A stretch of 64,000 nucleotides of DNA from the NCBI GenBank assembly GCA_002716405.1, contig PBBA01000005.1:42456-106455 (forward strand), given 5' to 3'. The notes below the pieces were generated by a model, which was given only the letters and a program-made list of their open reading frames with translations, was not told the origin of the DNA and made no database searches. The translations under genes were made by a program, and so were the position numbers. This stretch comes from Chloroflexota bacterium (GTDB lineage Bacteria > Chloroflexota > Dehalococcoidia > UBA2979). Shown here piece after piece: positions 27,922-35,762 of the stretch (position 1 is the first letter of the stretch; every line of letters starts with the position of its first letter).

Positions 27922-29466
27922 ATGTTTAAACGTGTGCTTATTGCAAATCGTGGAGAAATAGCATTACGCATTCAACGTACTTGCAGAGAATTAGGTATAG
28001 AGACTGTCGCAGTTTATTCTGAGCCTGATAGAAATTCTCTACATGTGCGTAATGCAGACCATGCAATTTGCATAGGCCCAGGTCCTGCTTTAGAGTCTTA
28101 TCTTGTTATAGAAAAAATTATTGATGCTGCAGTTCAATCTGGCGCCGAAGCAATTCATCCCGGATACGGATTTTTATCAGAAAACTCAGATTTTGCTGAT
28201 GCGTGTGATTCAGCAAACATTACCTTCATAGGCCCACCAAGTTCTGCAATGAAAGATATGGGAGATAAAGTATCAGCACGACAATTGATGGAAAAAGCTG
28301 GGGTACCGGTAGTCCCTGGAGCTGAAGATATCAAGGTCGATGATATAGAATCTGCTAAAAATGCAGCAACAAAAATTGGCTTCCCTTTAATGGTTAAAGC
28401 ATCGGCAGGTGGTGGTGGACGTGGTATACGCCTTGTCCAAAAAATAGAAGACCTTGAAAATGCAATGCGCCAATCAGCCTCTGAAGCACAATCTTCTTTC
28501 GGTAATCCAACTATTTTTCTAGAAAAATATGTCTCACCAGCTAGACATATCGAAGTGCAAATTATGGCCGATGGAGAAGGAAATGTTCGAGCTTTTGGTG
28601 AAAGAGAATGTTCAATACAACGAAGACATCAAAAGGTAATAGAAGAAGCCCCTTCCATAGCTGTTACCCCTGAAATACGAAAAAAATTATGTCAGGCAGC
28701 TGAACTTGCTGCCTTGAGTTGCGGATACAAAAATGCGGGTACTGTAGAATTTTTAATGGGGCCAGATAGTGAATTCTATTTCTTAGAAATGAATGCACGA
28801 TTACAGGTTGAACACCCGGTAACTGAACTAGTTTACGGTGTTGATCTTGTAGCTTTGCAACTTTCAATTGCATCAGGTGGTACTTTACCAGATATGGATA
28901 TTGGTGAATTGCATCCAAAGGGTTGGGCAATTGAAGCGCGAATCAATGGTGAAAATGCATACAAAAATTTCGTCCCTTCTATTGGGTTGATTAATCATGT
29001 CACACTACCATCGGGACCAGGTGTAAGATTTGACAGCATGCTATATGACGGCCTTGATGTGCCTCCATTTTACGATTCAATGTTAGGAAAACTAATCGTT
29101 TGGGCTGAAGATAGAGATCTTGCAATTAAAAGATTAATGCGCGCCCTAAATGATCTCTTAATTGTTGGTATCGAAACAAATATTCCTTTCCATAAAGCTT
29201 TATTAAATAATTCAGATTTCCAAACAGGAAATTTTCACACCGGATGGCTGGAAGAAAAATTTATTATGCCGTCTTTAGAAGAAAACGACCCAAGAGCCAA
29301 AACTGCATTAATAGTAGCCGCAGTAGCCCAACACCTTCAGAAAGTAGCTAACAGTAGTCCTTCTACGAATAATGCTACTTCAAAATGGGTACAAGCATCT
29401 CGACACTCAGCAGTTAATATTTCTTCACGTCAAAGGGGGAGCGCATGGCGTCGCGGTACCGCTTAG
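27922..29466 (+). CDS. accC: biotin carboxylase subunit of an acyl-CoA carboxylase
   Basis: ATP-grasp enzyme that carboxylates the biotin of the carrier protein with bicarbonate and ATP. The 514-residue protein has the N-terminal FKRVLIANRGEIALRI, HPGYGFLSEN, the ATP-binding glycine loop KASAGGGGRGIR, EMNARLQVEH, and the biotin-carboxylase C-terminal domain. The last ~50 residues are low complexity (SPSTNNATSK...). It overlaps the biotin carrier gene by 22 bp. No carboxyltransferase is nearby, so the acyl-CoA substrate (acetyl, propionyl or other) is undetermined; the symbol is for the subunit class. Confidence 0.92.
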   Translation: MFKRVLIANRGEIALRIQRTCRELGIETVAVYSEPDRNSLHVRNADHAICIGPGPALESYLVIEKIIDAAVQSGAEAIHPGYGFLSENSDFADACDSANITFIGPPSSAMKDMGDKVSARQLMEKAGVPVVPGAEDIKVDDIESAKNAATKIGFPLMVKASAGGGGRGIRLVQKIEDLENAMRQSASEAQSSFGNPTIFLEKYVSPARHIEVQIMADGEGNVRAFGERECSIQRRHQKVIEEAPSIAVTPEIRKKLCQAAELAALSCGYKNAGTVEFLMGPDSEFYFLEMNARLQVEHPVTELVYGVDLVALQLSIASGGTLPDMDIGELHPKGWAIEARINGENAYKNFVPSIGLINHVTLPSGPGVRFDSMLYDGLDVPPFYDSMLGKLIVWAEDRDLAIKRLMRALNDLLIVGIETNIPFHKALLNNSDFQTGNFHTGWLEEKFIMPSLEENDPRAKTALIVAAVAQHLQKVANSSPSTNNATSKWVQASRHSAVNISSRQRGSAWRRGTA

Positions 29467-29963
29467 AATTAGACGGAGAACTTCATAACATAGTCTTAAA
29501 TGATACTGACCATGGTTTCAATGTCATTTTGGATGAAATGGATCTTGGAAACTATGATATCACGGTAGAAGGAATACCAGGGTTGTTTTCGATGTTATTA
29601 GATCAACACCCTACCCAAGTCTATGTTCAACGTGACGGAAGAAAATATAACGTAACCGTAGGTGATCGAACATTTTCGATTCAAGAATCTTTAGGTAATC
29701 AGCGTTCAAGAAGTAACGTAGGTAGCCGGCAAGATCCTATAGGTATTCTTTCAGCACCACTAGCCGGTGTCATTGTAGAAATTAAATTCGCTGAAGGCGA
29801 TTCATTCACTGAAGGACAAGCAATTCTTATTATCGAAGCGATGAAAATGCAAAATGAAGTTCAAGCGCCAATCTCAGGAAAAATAACAGCAGTTCATTTT
29901 AAACCCGGAGATAGAGTTGAATCAGGTGATGTTTTGATCGAATATGACGAAGTGGGTAACTAA
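29445..29963 (+). CDS. biotin carboxyl carrier protein
   Basis: A 172-residue biotinyl protein. The C-terminal ~70 residues form a biotinyl/lipoyl barrel with EAMKM at 131-135; K134 is the biotinylated lysine. The preceding ~95 residues form a small beta-rich domain as found in Chloroflexota-type acyl-CoA carboxylase carriers rather than the Pro/Ala-rich linker of E. coli AccB. ATG start, overlapping accC by 22 bp, so the two are coupled and probably made in stoichiometric amounts. An 18-bp AT palindrome directly follows the stop. Confidence 0.9.
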   Translation: MASRYRLELDGELHNIVLNDTDHGFNVILDEMDLGNYDITVEGIPGLFSMLLDQHPTQVYVQRDGRKYNVTVGDRTFSIQESLGNQRSRSNVGSRQDPIGILSAPLAGVIVEIKFAEGDSFTEGQAILIIEAMKMQNEVQAPISGKITAVHFKPGDRVESGDVLIEYDEVGN

Positions 29964-29981
29964 AAATATATTAATATATTT
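29964..29981. repeat. perfect 18-bp AT palindrome after the biotin carrier gene
   Basis: AAATATATTAATATATTT is a perfect palindrome that begins at the first base after the stop codon. It is too AT-rich and loopless for a convincing terminator; its exact position after the stop is notable but may be chance in AT-rich DNA. Confidence 0.45.
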
Positions 29982-30005
29982 CTCTAAATTTGCTAGATCG
30001 CATTG

Positions 30006-30034
30006 TTGAGAACACTCTGTAATGGTAATATACC
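30006..30034 (+). promoter_or_regulatory. candidate promoter of the infC-rpmI-rplT operon
   Basis: TTGAGA (30006-30011), a 17-bp spacer and TATACC (30029-30034) form a reasonable sigma-70 type promoter. It would give an approximately 57-nt leader before the AUC start of infC, containing the palindrome at 30072-30083. Confidence 0.55.
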
Positions 30035-30071
30035 GCCCTCAGACTTCTAGCTTGAGAGAAGACAAAAAATG

Positions 30072-30083
30072 CTTCGTACGAAG
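30072..30083 (+). promoter_or_regulatory. palindrome in the infC leader, just before the ribosome binding site
   Basis: CTTCGTACGAAG is a perfect 12-bp palindrome ending one base before the AAAGGG ribosome binding site of infC (AUC start at 30098). In RNA it could dimerise or form a short hairpin next to the site. CTTCT/AGAAG and CTCAG/TTGAG pairings upstream give further alternative folds. A translational control element is possible. Confidence 0.4.
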
Positions 30084-30097
30084 AAAGGGTAAAACTT

Positions 30098-30703
30098 ATC
30101 GCTAAAGAATTGCGGATGAATGAAGAAATTCAGGCTCAGACTGTTAGGCTTGTTCGAGATGGAGAGCAAGTAGGAATAGTATCAATCAACGAAGCCTTCG
30201 ATATTGCAGATGAAGCTAATTTAGACCTCGTTGAGATTGCACCGAATGCCGATCCACCTGTTGTACGTGTAATGGATTATGGGAAATTCAAATACCAACA
30301 ATCTAAAAAAGAACGTGAAGCACGGCGTGGTTCAAAACAAGTTGAATTACGTGAAGTCCGAATGCGTGTTAAAATTGGAAAACATGATAGAGATTTCAAA
30401 GTACGAACAGCAAGAAAATTGCTAAATGATGGCAACAAAGTAAAAGTCTCGGTAATGTTTAGAGCAAGAGAAATTACGCATCCTGAGGTAGCAAAAGATT
30501 TATTGGATGAGTTTGCCTTAGAGCTGGAAGATACGGCAGGAATTGAACGAAATCCAGCTTTAGAAGGTCGATTTATGAGTATGACACTTGACCCAAGCCG
30601 TAAAGGTCAGAGATCATCTATTGCAAAAGAAAATACTATCGAACAAACTGATAACGTCGTAGAAAGCGTGAATGTTTCAGAAAGTGAAAATGAAATTGCC
30701 TAA
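30098..30703 (+). CDS. infC: translation initiation factor IF-3, probable AUC start
   Basis: IF-3 keeps 30S subunits free and checks start codons. From the ATC at 30098 the protein has 201 residues: I/M-AKELRMNEEIQAQ, the conserved IF-3 N-terminus, NADPPVVRVMDYGKFKYQQ, then the linker and C-terminal domain (KVKVSVMFRAREITHP) and an acidic tail. A frame starting at TTG (30110) or ATG (30116) would lose the AKEL segment, and AAAGGG lies eight bases before the ATC but ~20 before the TTG. Non-canonical AUU/AUC starts are the known IF-3 autoregulation device, so the ATC start is favoured. First gene of infC-rpmI-rplT. Confidence 0.94.
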   Translation: MAKELRMNEEIQAQTVRLVRDGEQVGIVSINEAFDIADEANLDLVEIAPNADPPVVRVMDYGKFKYQQSKKEREARRGSKQVELREVRMRVKIGKHDRDFKVRTARKLLNDGNKVKVSVMFRAREITHPEVAKDLLDEFALELEDTAGIERNPALEGRFMSMTLDPSRKGQRSSIAKENTIEQTDNVVESVNVSESENEIA

Positions 30704-30887
30704 AATGAAAACACATAAAGGCACTCAGAAAAGAGTCAAAGTTACCGCATCTGGTAAGTTAATGCTCCGTAAAGCGGTACCGAAAAAAATGCGGAAATCT
30801 AAAAGAACTTTATATGCCACCCGTGGAGATATACCCGCTCATAAGACCGTTGAAAAGGCTATCCGTAAAAACTTGCCTTACGCATAA
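30696..30887 (+). CDS. rpmI: 50S ribosomal protein L35
   Basis: Small basic large-subunit protein. From the TTG at 30696 the product is 63 residues beginning MPKMKTHKG, exactly the usual L35 N-terminus, with the basic KKMRKSKR stretch in the middle. ATG 30690 would add MKL and is the alternative; the ATG at 30672 is far too early. The start lies inside the end of infC (8-bp overlap with its stop), so translation is probably coupled. Second gene of the infC-rpmI-rplT operon. Confidence 0.93.
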   Translation: MPKMKTHKGTQKRVKVTASGKLMLRKAVPKKMRKSKRTLYATRGDIPAHKTVEKAIRKNLPYA

Positions 30888-30927
30888 AAATTTTTGCGTA
30901 CCGAATTAGATAGAATCAGGATTAAAG

Positions 30928-31290
30928 ATGCCCAGAACACGAAATAGAGTACAAACTCACAGAAGACACAAAAAGATATTTAATCTTACAAAAGGCCACC
31001 GAGGTAAACGCCGTACTAATATTAAGGTTGCCCATGAATCCATGATCCATGCCTTACGTTACTCTACTGAACATAGACGAGATCGTAAGGGTGACTTTAG
31101 GCGATTGTGGATCATCCGGATAAATGCCGCAGCACGTCAAAATGGATTGAAATATGGCGAATTAATAAATGGACTAAATAAGGCAGGTATCGAAGTAAAT
31201 CGCAAAATGTTGGCTGATTTAGCTGTAAAAAATCCAACTGCATTTTCTGAACTTGCAAGCCAAGCTAAAACTGCCTTGCAAGTTGAATAA
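30928..31290 (+). CDS. rplT: 50S ribosomal protein L20
   Basis: Early assembly protein that binds 23S rRNA; in several bacteria it represses this operon. The 120-residue protein has the classical basic N-terminal extension (MPRTRNRVQTHRRHKKI), the GHRGKRRTN motif, RDRKGDFRRLWIIRINAA and the C-terminal domain starting near NGLKYGELINGL. Length is normal. It follows rpmI by 40 bp. I could not identify an L20-leader of known type upstream of infC. Confidence 0.97.
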   Translation: MPRTRNRVQTHRRHKKIFNLTKGHRGKRRTNIKVAHESMIHALRYSTEHRRDRKGDFRRLWIIRINAAARQNGLKYGELINGLNKAGIEVNRKMLADLAVKNPTAFSELASQAKTALQVE

Positions 31291-31321
31291 CAAATTATCA
31301 CCAAAATTGACCATCAAGGTG

Positions 31322-31350
31322 TTGACTTTTCTTAAATAAATCCGCAGAAT
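31322..31350 (+). promoter_or_regulatory. candidate promoter upstream of the RAM-domain gene
   Basis: TTGACT (31322-31327), a 17-bp spacer and CAGAAT (31345-31350) fit a sigma-70 promoter with 5/6 and 4/6 matches. The transcript would carry an ~80-nt leader; a hairpin CCTTCAT/ATGAGGG (one G-U pair) lies between 31405 and 31430, shortly before the ATG at 31436. Confidence 0.5.
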
Positions 31351-31435
31351 TCCAGATCTCATGTCGTGCGGTGGGGACTGCGTGGCAGATGCATTTTTAA
31401 GTCCTTCATAGTAATAATGAGGGCAGGGAAAATTA

Positions 31436-31684
31436 ATGGCCATCCGCGGATACGTTTTGGTAGAAACCGAAGTTGGACGCACTGATTCAGTCAGAAATGC
31501 TATACGTGCATTAAAATCTAAATCCGCAACAATAACATCTGTTGATAGCGTAACTGGACCTTTTGATGTGATAGTACAACTTGCCGCTGAAGACCTAGAT
31601 TCATTGGCAAAAATAATCACTGATGATCTTCAATTACTTGAAGGTGTTCAACGAACCACCACATGCCTATCCCTCAACCTTTGA
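31436..31684 (+). CDS. stand-alone Lrp/AsnC ligand-binding (RAM) domain protein
   Basis: An 82-residue protein matching only the C-terminal alpha/beta ligand-binding domain of Lrp/AsnC regulators (RAM/ACT-like): AIRGYVLVETEVGRTDSV, VDSVTGPFDVIVQL, and TTTCLSL at the end. There is no helix-turn-helix. Such stand-alone domains bind amino acids and may form octamers, or partner with full Lrp proteins; the target here is unknown. It lies between rplT and pheS, 18 bp before pheS, and has its own candidate promoter, so it could respond to amino acid supply, but this is inference. Confidence 0.85.
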   Translation: MAIRGYVLVETEVGRTDSVRNAIRALKSKSATITSVDSVTGPFDVIVQLAAEDLDSLAKIITDDLQLLEGVQRTTTCLSLNL

Positions 31685-31702
31685 TTTTCATATCATTGTT
31701 AC

Positions 31703-32704
31703 ATGAGTATCACAACGGATATACAAAATAATTTAGTTAATCTTGAAAAAAATACCTTGGACAAATTAACGTCTATTGATAATGCCGAGGATTTATCAGA
31801 ACTCCGTACTCAATTATTAGGTCGAAATGGTGAACTAACTCAAATTCTTAGATCCATAGGGGACTTGAATACGAACGAACGAAAACTGATAGGCCAAGCA
31901 AGTAACGCCTTAAAGAACAAACTCGAGCATATACTCAATGAAAAAAATACAGAACTAATTTCTGTCCAACCATCAAACCTTGAATCACTTGATGTTTCTT
32001 TGCCAGGAAAATATCAGCCAATCGGACGTTTACATCCAATCACGCAAACTCTTAGACAAATATTAGATGTTCTACGAAGGCTAGGATTCACAGTAGTTGA
32101 AGGACCAGAAGTAGAATTGAGTAGCTACAATTTTGACAAATTACGAATACCAGAAAATCATCCTGCTCGAGATATGTGGGATACTTTTTGGATAGATAGA
32201 AAAGATGAGTCCATGTTGCTAAGAACGCATACAAGCCCTATGCAAATTCGATATATGGAAACTCATGAGCCACCTATTCGTGTAGCAGTTCCAGGGCGCT
32301 GTTATCGATATGAAGCTACTGACATGACACATGAATGGATGCTACAACAGGTTGAGTTGTTAGCAATTGACAAAGATGTATCATTGGCAGATCTAAAAGG
32401 AACCCTCCATGAATTCGCCAGGCAAATCTTTGGTTCAGATTCTGAAGTAATGTTACGAAATAGCTATTTCCCTTTTGTTGAACCAGGTGTTGAGCTGGCA
32501 GTAAAGTTCAGAGGAAAATGGTTAGAAATAATGGGGGCTGGGATGGTACATCCCGAAATTATTGAAAACGCAGGCTATAATTCCTCTGTTTACACTGGAT
32601 TCGCTGCAGGGATGGGAATCGAACGAATTGCAATGGCGGTATACGAAGTCGATGACATACGCCACTTCTATACAAATGACTTACGGTTTTTATCACAATT
32701 TTAG
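31703..32704 (+). CDS. pheS: phenylalanyl-tRNA synthetase alpha subunit
   Basis: Catalytic subunit of the (alpha-beta)2 class II synthetase. The 333-residue protein has an N-terminal coiled coil (residues ~1-90), then HPITQTLRQI, the motif-2 region LLRTHTSPMQIRYM, GRCYRYEATDMTHEWMLQQVE, and motif 3 GFAAGMGIERIAM. Length is normal. It lies 18 bp after the RAM gene and 6 bp before yajQ. No T-box or phenylalanine-rich leader peptide was found upstream. Confidence 0.96.
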   Translation: MSITTDIQNNLVNLEKNTLDKLTSIDNAEDLSELRTQLLGRNGELTQILRSIGDLNTNERKLIGQASNALKNKLEHILNEKNTELISVQPSNLESLDVSLPGKYQPIGRLHPITQTLRQILDVLRRLGFTVVEGPEVELSSYNFDKLRIPENHPARDMWDTFWIDRKDESMLLRTHTSPMQIRYMETHEPPIRVAVPGRCYRYEATDMTHEWMLQQVELLAIDKDVSLADLKGTLHEFARQIFGSDSEVMLRNSYFPFVEPGVELAVKFRGKWLEIMGAGMVHPEIIENAGYNSSVYTGFAAGMGIERIAMAVYEVDDIRHFYTNDLRFLSQF

Positions 32705-32710
32705 GTAGGC

Positions 32711-33211
32711 ATGGCAAAAAATTCTTCATTCGACATTACAACTGGTTGTGATTATCAAGAAATTGATAACGCACTTAATCAAGCTCGTAAAGAAATTATT
32801 AACCGGTATGATTTTAAAAATGTTGTTGCAGAAATCGATTTTGATCAGCACAACAATTCAATTGAAATACGAACCGAAGATAATTTTAAACTAGATGCAA
32901 TTTGGACAATCTTGGTTAGTAAATTTATTGCAAGAAAAGTTCCACTTGAGAATATAAAACGTAATCCTTTAGAAACTGCCAGTGGTGGCTCTATTCGACA
33001 ATCACTTTCTTTAATTCAAAACATTGAATCTGATATTGCCCGAGATATCACAAATCACGTTAAAAGCATGAAATTAAAACGCACTCAAGCGCAAAATCAA
33101 GCTGACTCGATTAGAGTGTCTAGCCCTAATCGAGATGATCTACAAAAGGTAATGCGTAATCTAGAAAATGAAGACTGGGGAATTAAGTTAATATTTGGCA
33201 ATTATCGATAA
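32711..33211 (+). CDS. YajQ-family nucleotide-binding protein
   Basis: Small two-domain alpha/beta protein of 166 residues, the YajQ/UPF0234 length. It begins with SSFDITTGCDYQEIDNALNQ, has the INRYDFKN motif and ends with RVSSPNRDDLQKVM...DWGIKLIFGNYR, all typical of the family. Known members bind RNA, ATP/GTP or cyclic di-GMP; the local function is unknown. It lies 6 bp after pheS and 65 bp before pheT, thus splitting the usual pheST pair. Confidence 0.93.
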   Translation: MAKNSSFDITTGCDYQEIDNALNQARKEIINRYDFKNVVAEIDFDQHNNSIEIRTEDNFKLDAIWTILVSKFIARKVPLENIKRNPLETASGGSIRQSLSLIQNIESDIARDITNHVKSMKLKRTQAQNQADSIRVSSPNRDDLQKVMRNLENEDWGIKLIFGNYR

Positions 33212-33276
33212 TTAATTTTTTGTATCATACGCTCTGAATTACAAGGAAATTGATACTAAAAAAACGAGAGGTGAAT

Positions 33277-35703
33277 GTGCTTGTTTCATTAAAATGGCTT
33301 AATACATATGTTACTTTGCCTACAAATCTTGATGTAGACAAATTCGCAGAAACCCTTACTATGGCCTCTGCTGAGGTTGATGCTGTGATCAAAATTGGCC
33401 AAGAATGGGATCCTTCTCTTGTTGTAACTGCTGAAATAGTCTCGATAGATAAACATCCGAATGCTGATAGGCTACGTTTAGCTACTGTTAACTACGGCGC
33501 TGAAGATAACCAACAAGTAGTATGTGGTGCACCAAATTTAAGTATTGGGCAGAAAGTTGCTTTTGGTCGTGAAGGATCAGAATTGACTAATCCACAAACA
33601 GGGAAAAAACAAAAACTTAAAGCAAATAAAATCAGAGGAATCACATCTGCAGGAATGATTCTTTCAGAAGCTGAACTAGGTATATCAGATAACCATGATG
33701 GAATAATTGAGCTCGCTACTGATACGCCTATTGGGTTACCTTTACAAGATCATCTTGGTGACACAATCCTTGATATACATATCTGGCCTAATAGGCCAGA
33801 TATGATGTCGATGGTTGGTATTGCAAGAGAAATTTCTGCAATCCTTAACAACACAATTCAACATCCATTAAAATATAACTTAGAAGCTTCAGATAATAAT
33901 CAAAAGATAAAAGTTTTGGTTGAAAATGAAAATCTGTGTAGTAGATATATAGCTACTATTATCAAAAACGTTTCCGTCGGACCTTCACCAGGGTGGCTAC
34001 AAGAGAGGTTACAATCTATTGGTCAAAGACCTATTAACAATGTTGTTGATATCACAAATTATGTAATGTTTGAATTGGGACAGCCATTACATGCATTCGA
34101 TCTAGATAAAATCGATGGGAATATTACTGTGCGTTCTGCGCATAAAGATGAACCATTACAAACTCTGGATAATTTAGAGAGAACTCTTACTCCTGAAATG
34201 TTGGTTATCGCCGACGATTCCCAACCTATTGCCTTAGCTGGTGTAATGGGAGGCAAAAATACAGAGGTAACTGAAACCACAACTAATATACTTTTAGAAG
34301 CTGCACGCTTTGATCCAGTCAGTATAAGACGAACTTCTAACAAATTAGCACTTAGATCTGAAGCTTCTTCCCGTTTCGAGCGGGGTTTATCATCACATTT
34401 AGCATTAGATGCTACACAGAGAGCAATCCAACTTTTTATAGAGATAACAGGTGCCACACCTCCAGATAATTACGTTGATATTCACCCTATACCAAACGAA
34501 AATCATGAAATTCAACTAGCAAGAACTCGAATTGATACTTTAATAGGATTCTATATACCAACTACAGAAGTAATATCCATCTTAGAAAATTTAGGATTTT
34601 CAGTTAAATCTACAACAATTAATGGCGGTGATGAATTATTCACTGTCCAAGCACCATGGTGGCGAACTGATATCACAATACCCGATGACATTATCGAAGA
34701 AATAGTAAGACTGGCTGGCTATGATCGATTACCCGAATCAACAATTAGCGGACAAATCCCTGCTTGGGAACCTAATAATGAACTGGTATTCCGAGAAGAA
34801 GTTCGTGACTCTTTGGTTAAACTGGGTTGGCAAGAAGTCATTACCTATTCACTTACAACTAAAGAAGTTCTTCAGAAAGTATTACCACCAGAAGAGATCG
34901 AAGGCTTTGATTTTTTCCGCCTAAAAAACACACTCTCATCTGACCGTGAAATCTTAAGGCCAACATTACGGCATTCGATCTTGGAAACAATTGAACGAAA
35001 TATCCGTTTAGGAGCAAATAACATTGCTATCTTTGAGATCGCTTCTGTGTATTTATCGCAAAAAAATAATTCATTACCAGAAGAAAAATCATTACTCACT
35101 GGTGCCATTAGTGGATTCGAAATCAATCGATGGGGGCAACCAACTTCTAAACCTCTTGATTTTTTTGATGCAAAAGGTACGGTTGAAAACTTACTAGAAA
35201 ATTTTGATACAAAAGCTAATTATGAACATTCAGAAATGTTTGGATTTATCACTGGCCGCACAGCGTCAATCCTAGTCAATAACACTCCAATAGGGTTCAT
35301 AGGTGAACTATCATTAGATACTTTAACTCAGTTTGGTATTTCTCAGCCCACAATTCTATTTGAATTAGAATTAGAAATTTTGTTGAATCAATTGAAATTA
35401 CAGAAAGAATTTTTACCAATCTCGAAATTCCCTTCTGTCCAGCAAGATCTATCCTTATTAGTCCCATACTCAGTATCAGTTGGTGAAGTACAAAATGTAT
35501 TCGAAAATTCTATAATAGTAAGTAGTGCTGAACCTTTTGATGTTTATACAGGAGATGGTGTTGCGGATGATTGTCGCGCTGTAGCAATCAACATAAATTA
35601 TCAATCAATGGAAAGAACACTTAGTAAAGAGGATGTCGAAAAAGAACAACAAAAAATTCTTAAGCAATTGAAAAAACTCTATGATATCCATCCAAGATTT
35701 TAA
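33277..35703 (+). CDS. pheT: phenylalanyl-tRNA synthetase beta subunit
   Basis: The ~808-residue beta subunit. From GTG 33277 it begins MLVSLKWLNTYV, the normal PheT N-terminus, with GAGAGGTG just upstream; a TTG at 33250 would add nine residues. Domains in order: EMAP/tRNA-binding OB fold (~40-150, with VVCGAPNL), B3/B4 editing module with NNVVDITNYVMFELGQPLHAFD, B5 (ARTRIDTLIG...WRTDI), the catalytic-like core, and the C-terminal FDX-ACB anticodon-binding domain (KFPSVQQDLSLLVP). Partner of PheS; yajQ is inserted between them. Confidence 0.96.
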   Translation: MLVSLKWLNTYVTLPTNLDVDKFAETLTMASAEVDAVIKIGQEWDPSLVVTAEIVSIDKHPNADRLRLATVNYGAEDNQQVVCGAPNLSIGQKVAFGREGSELTNPQTGKKQKLKANKIRGITSAGMILSEAELGISDNHDGIIELATDTPIGLPLQDHLGDTILDIHIWPNRPDMMSMVGIAREISAILNNTIQHPLKYNLEASDNNQKIKVLVENENLCSRYIATIIKNVSVGPSPGWLQERLQSIGQRPINNVVDITNYVMFELGQPLHAFDLDKIDGNITVRSAHKDEPLQTLDNLERTLTPEMLVIADDSQPIALAGVMGGKNTEVTETTTNILLEAARFDPVSIRRTSNKLALRSEASSRFERGLSSHLALDATQRAIQLFIEITGATPPDNYVDIHPIPNENHEIQLARTRIDTLIGFYIPTTEVISILENLGFSVKSTTINGGDELFTVQAPWWRTDITIPDDIIEEIVRLAGYDRLPESTISGQIPAWEPNNELVFREEVRDSLVKLGWQEVITYSLTTKEVLQKVLPPEEIEGFDFFRLKNTLSSDREILRPTLRHSILETIERNIRLGANNIAIFEIASVYLSQKNNSLPEEKSLLTGAISGFEINRWGQPTSKPLDFFDAKGTVENLLENFDTKANYEHSEMFGFITGRTASILVNNTPIGFIGELSLDTLTQFGISQPTILFELELEILLNQLKLQKEFLPISKFPSVQQDLSLLVPYSVSVGEVQNVFENSIIVSSAEPFDVYTGDGVADDCRAVAININYQSMERTLSKEDVEKEQQKILKQLKKLYDIHPRF

Positions 35704-35762
35704 GATACGTTTTATTTTTTAAGATTAATATTGGGTTTATATAGATGTAAGGAAATGAATCT

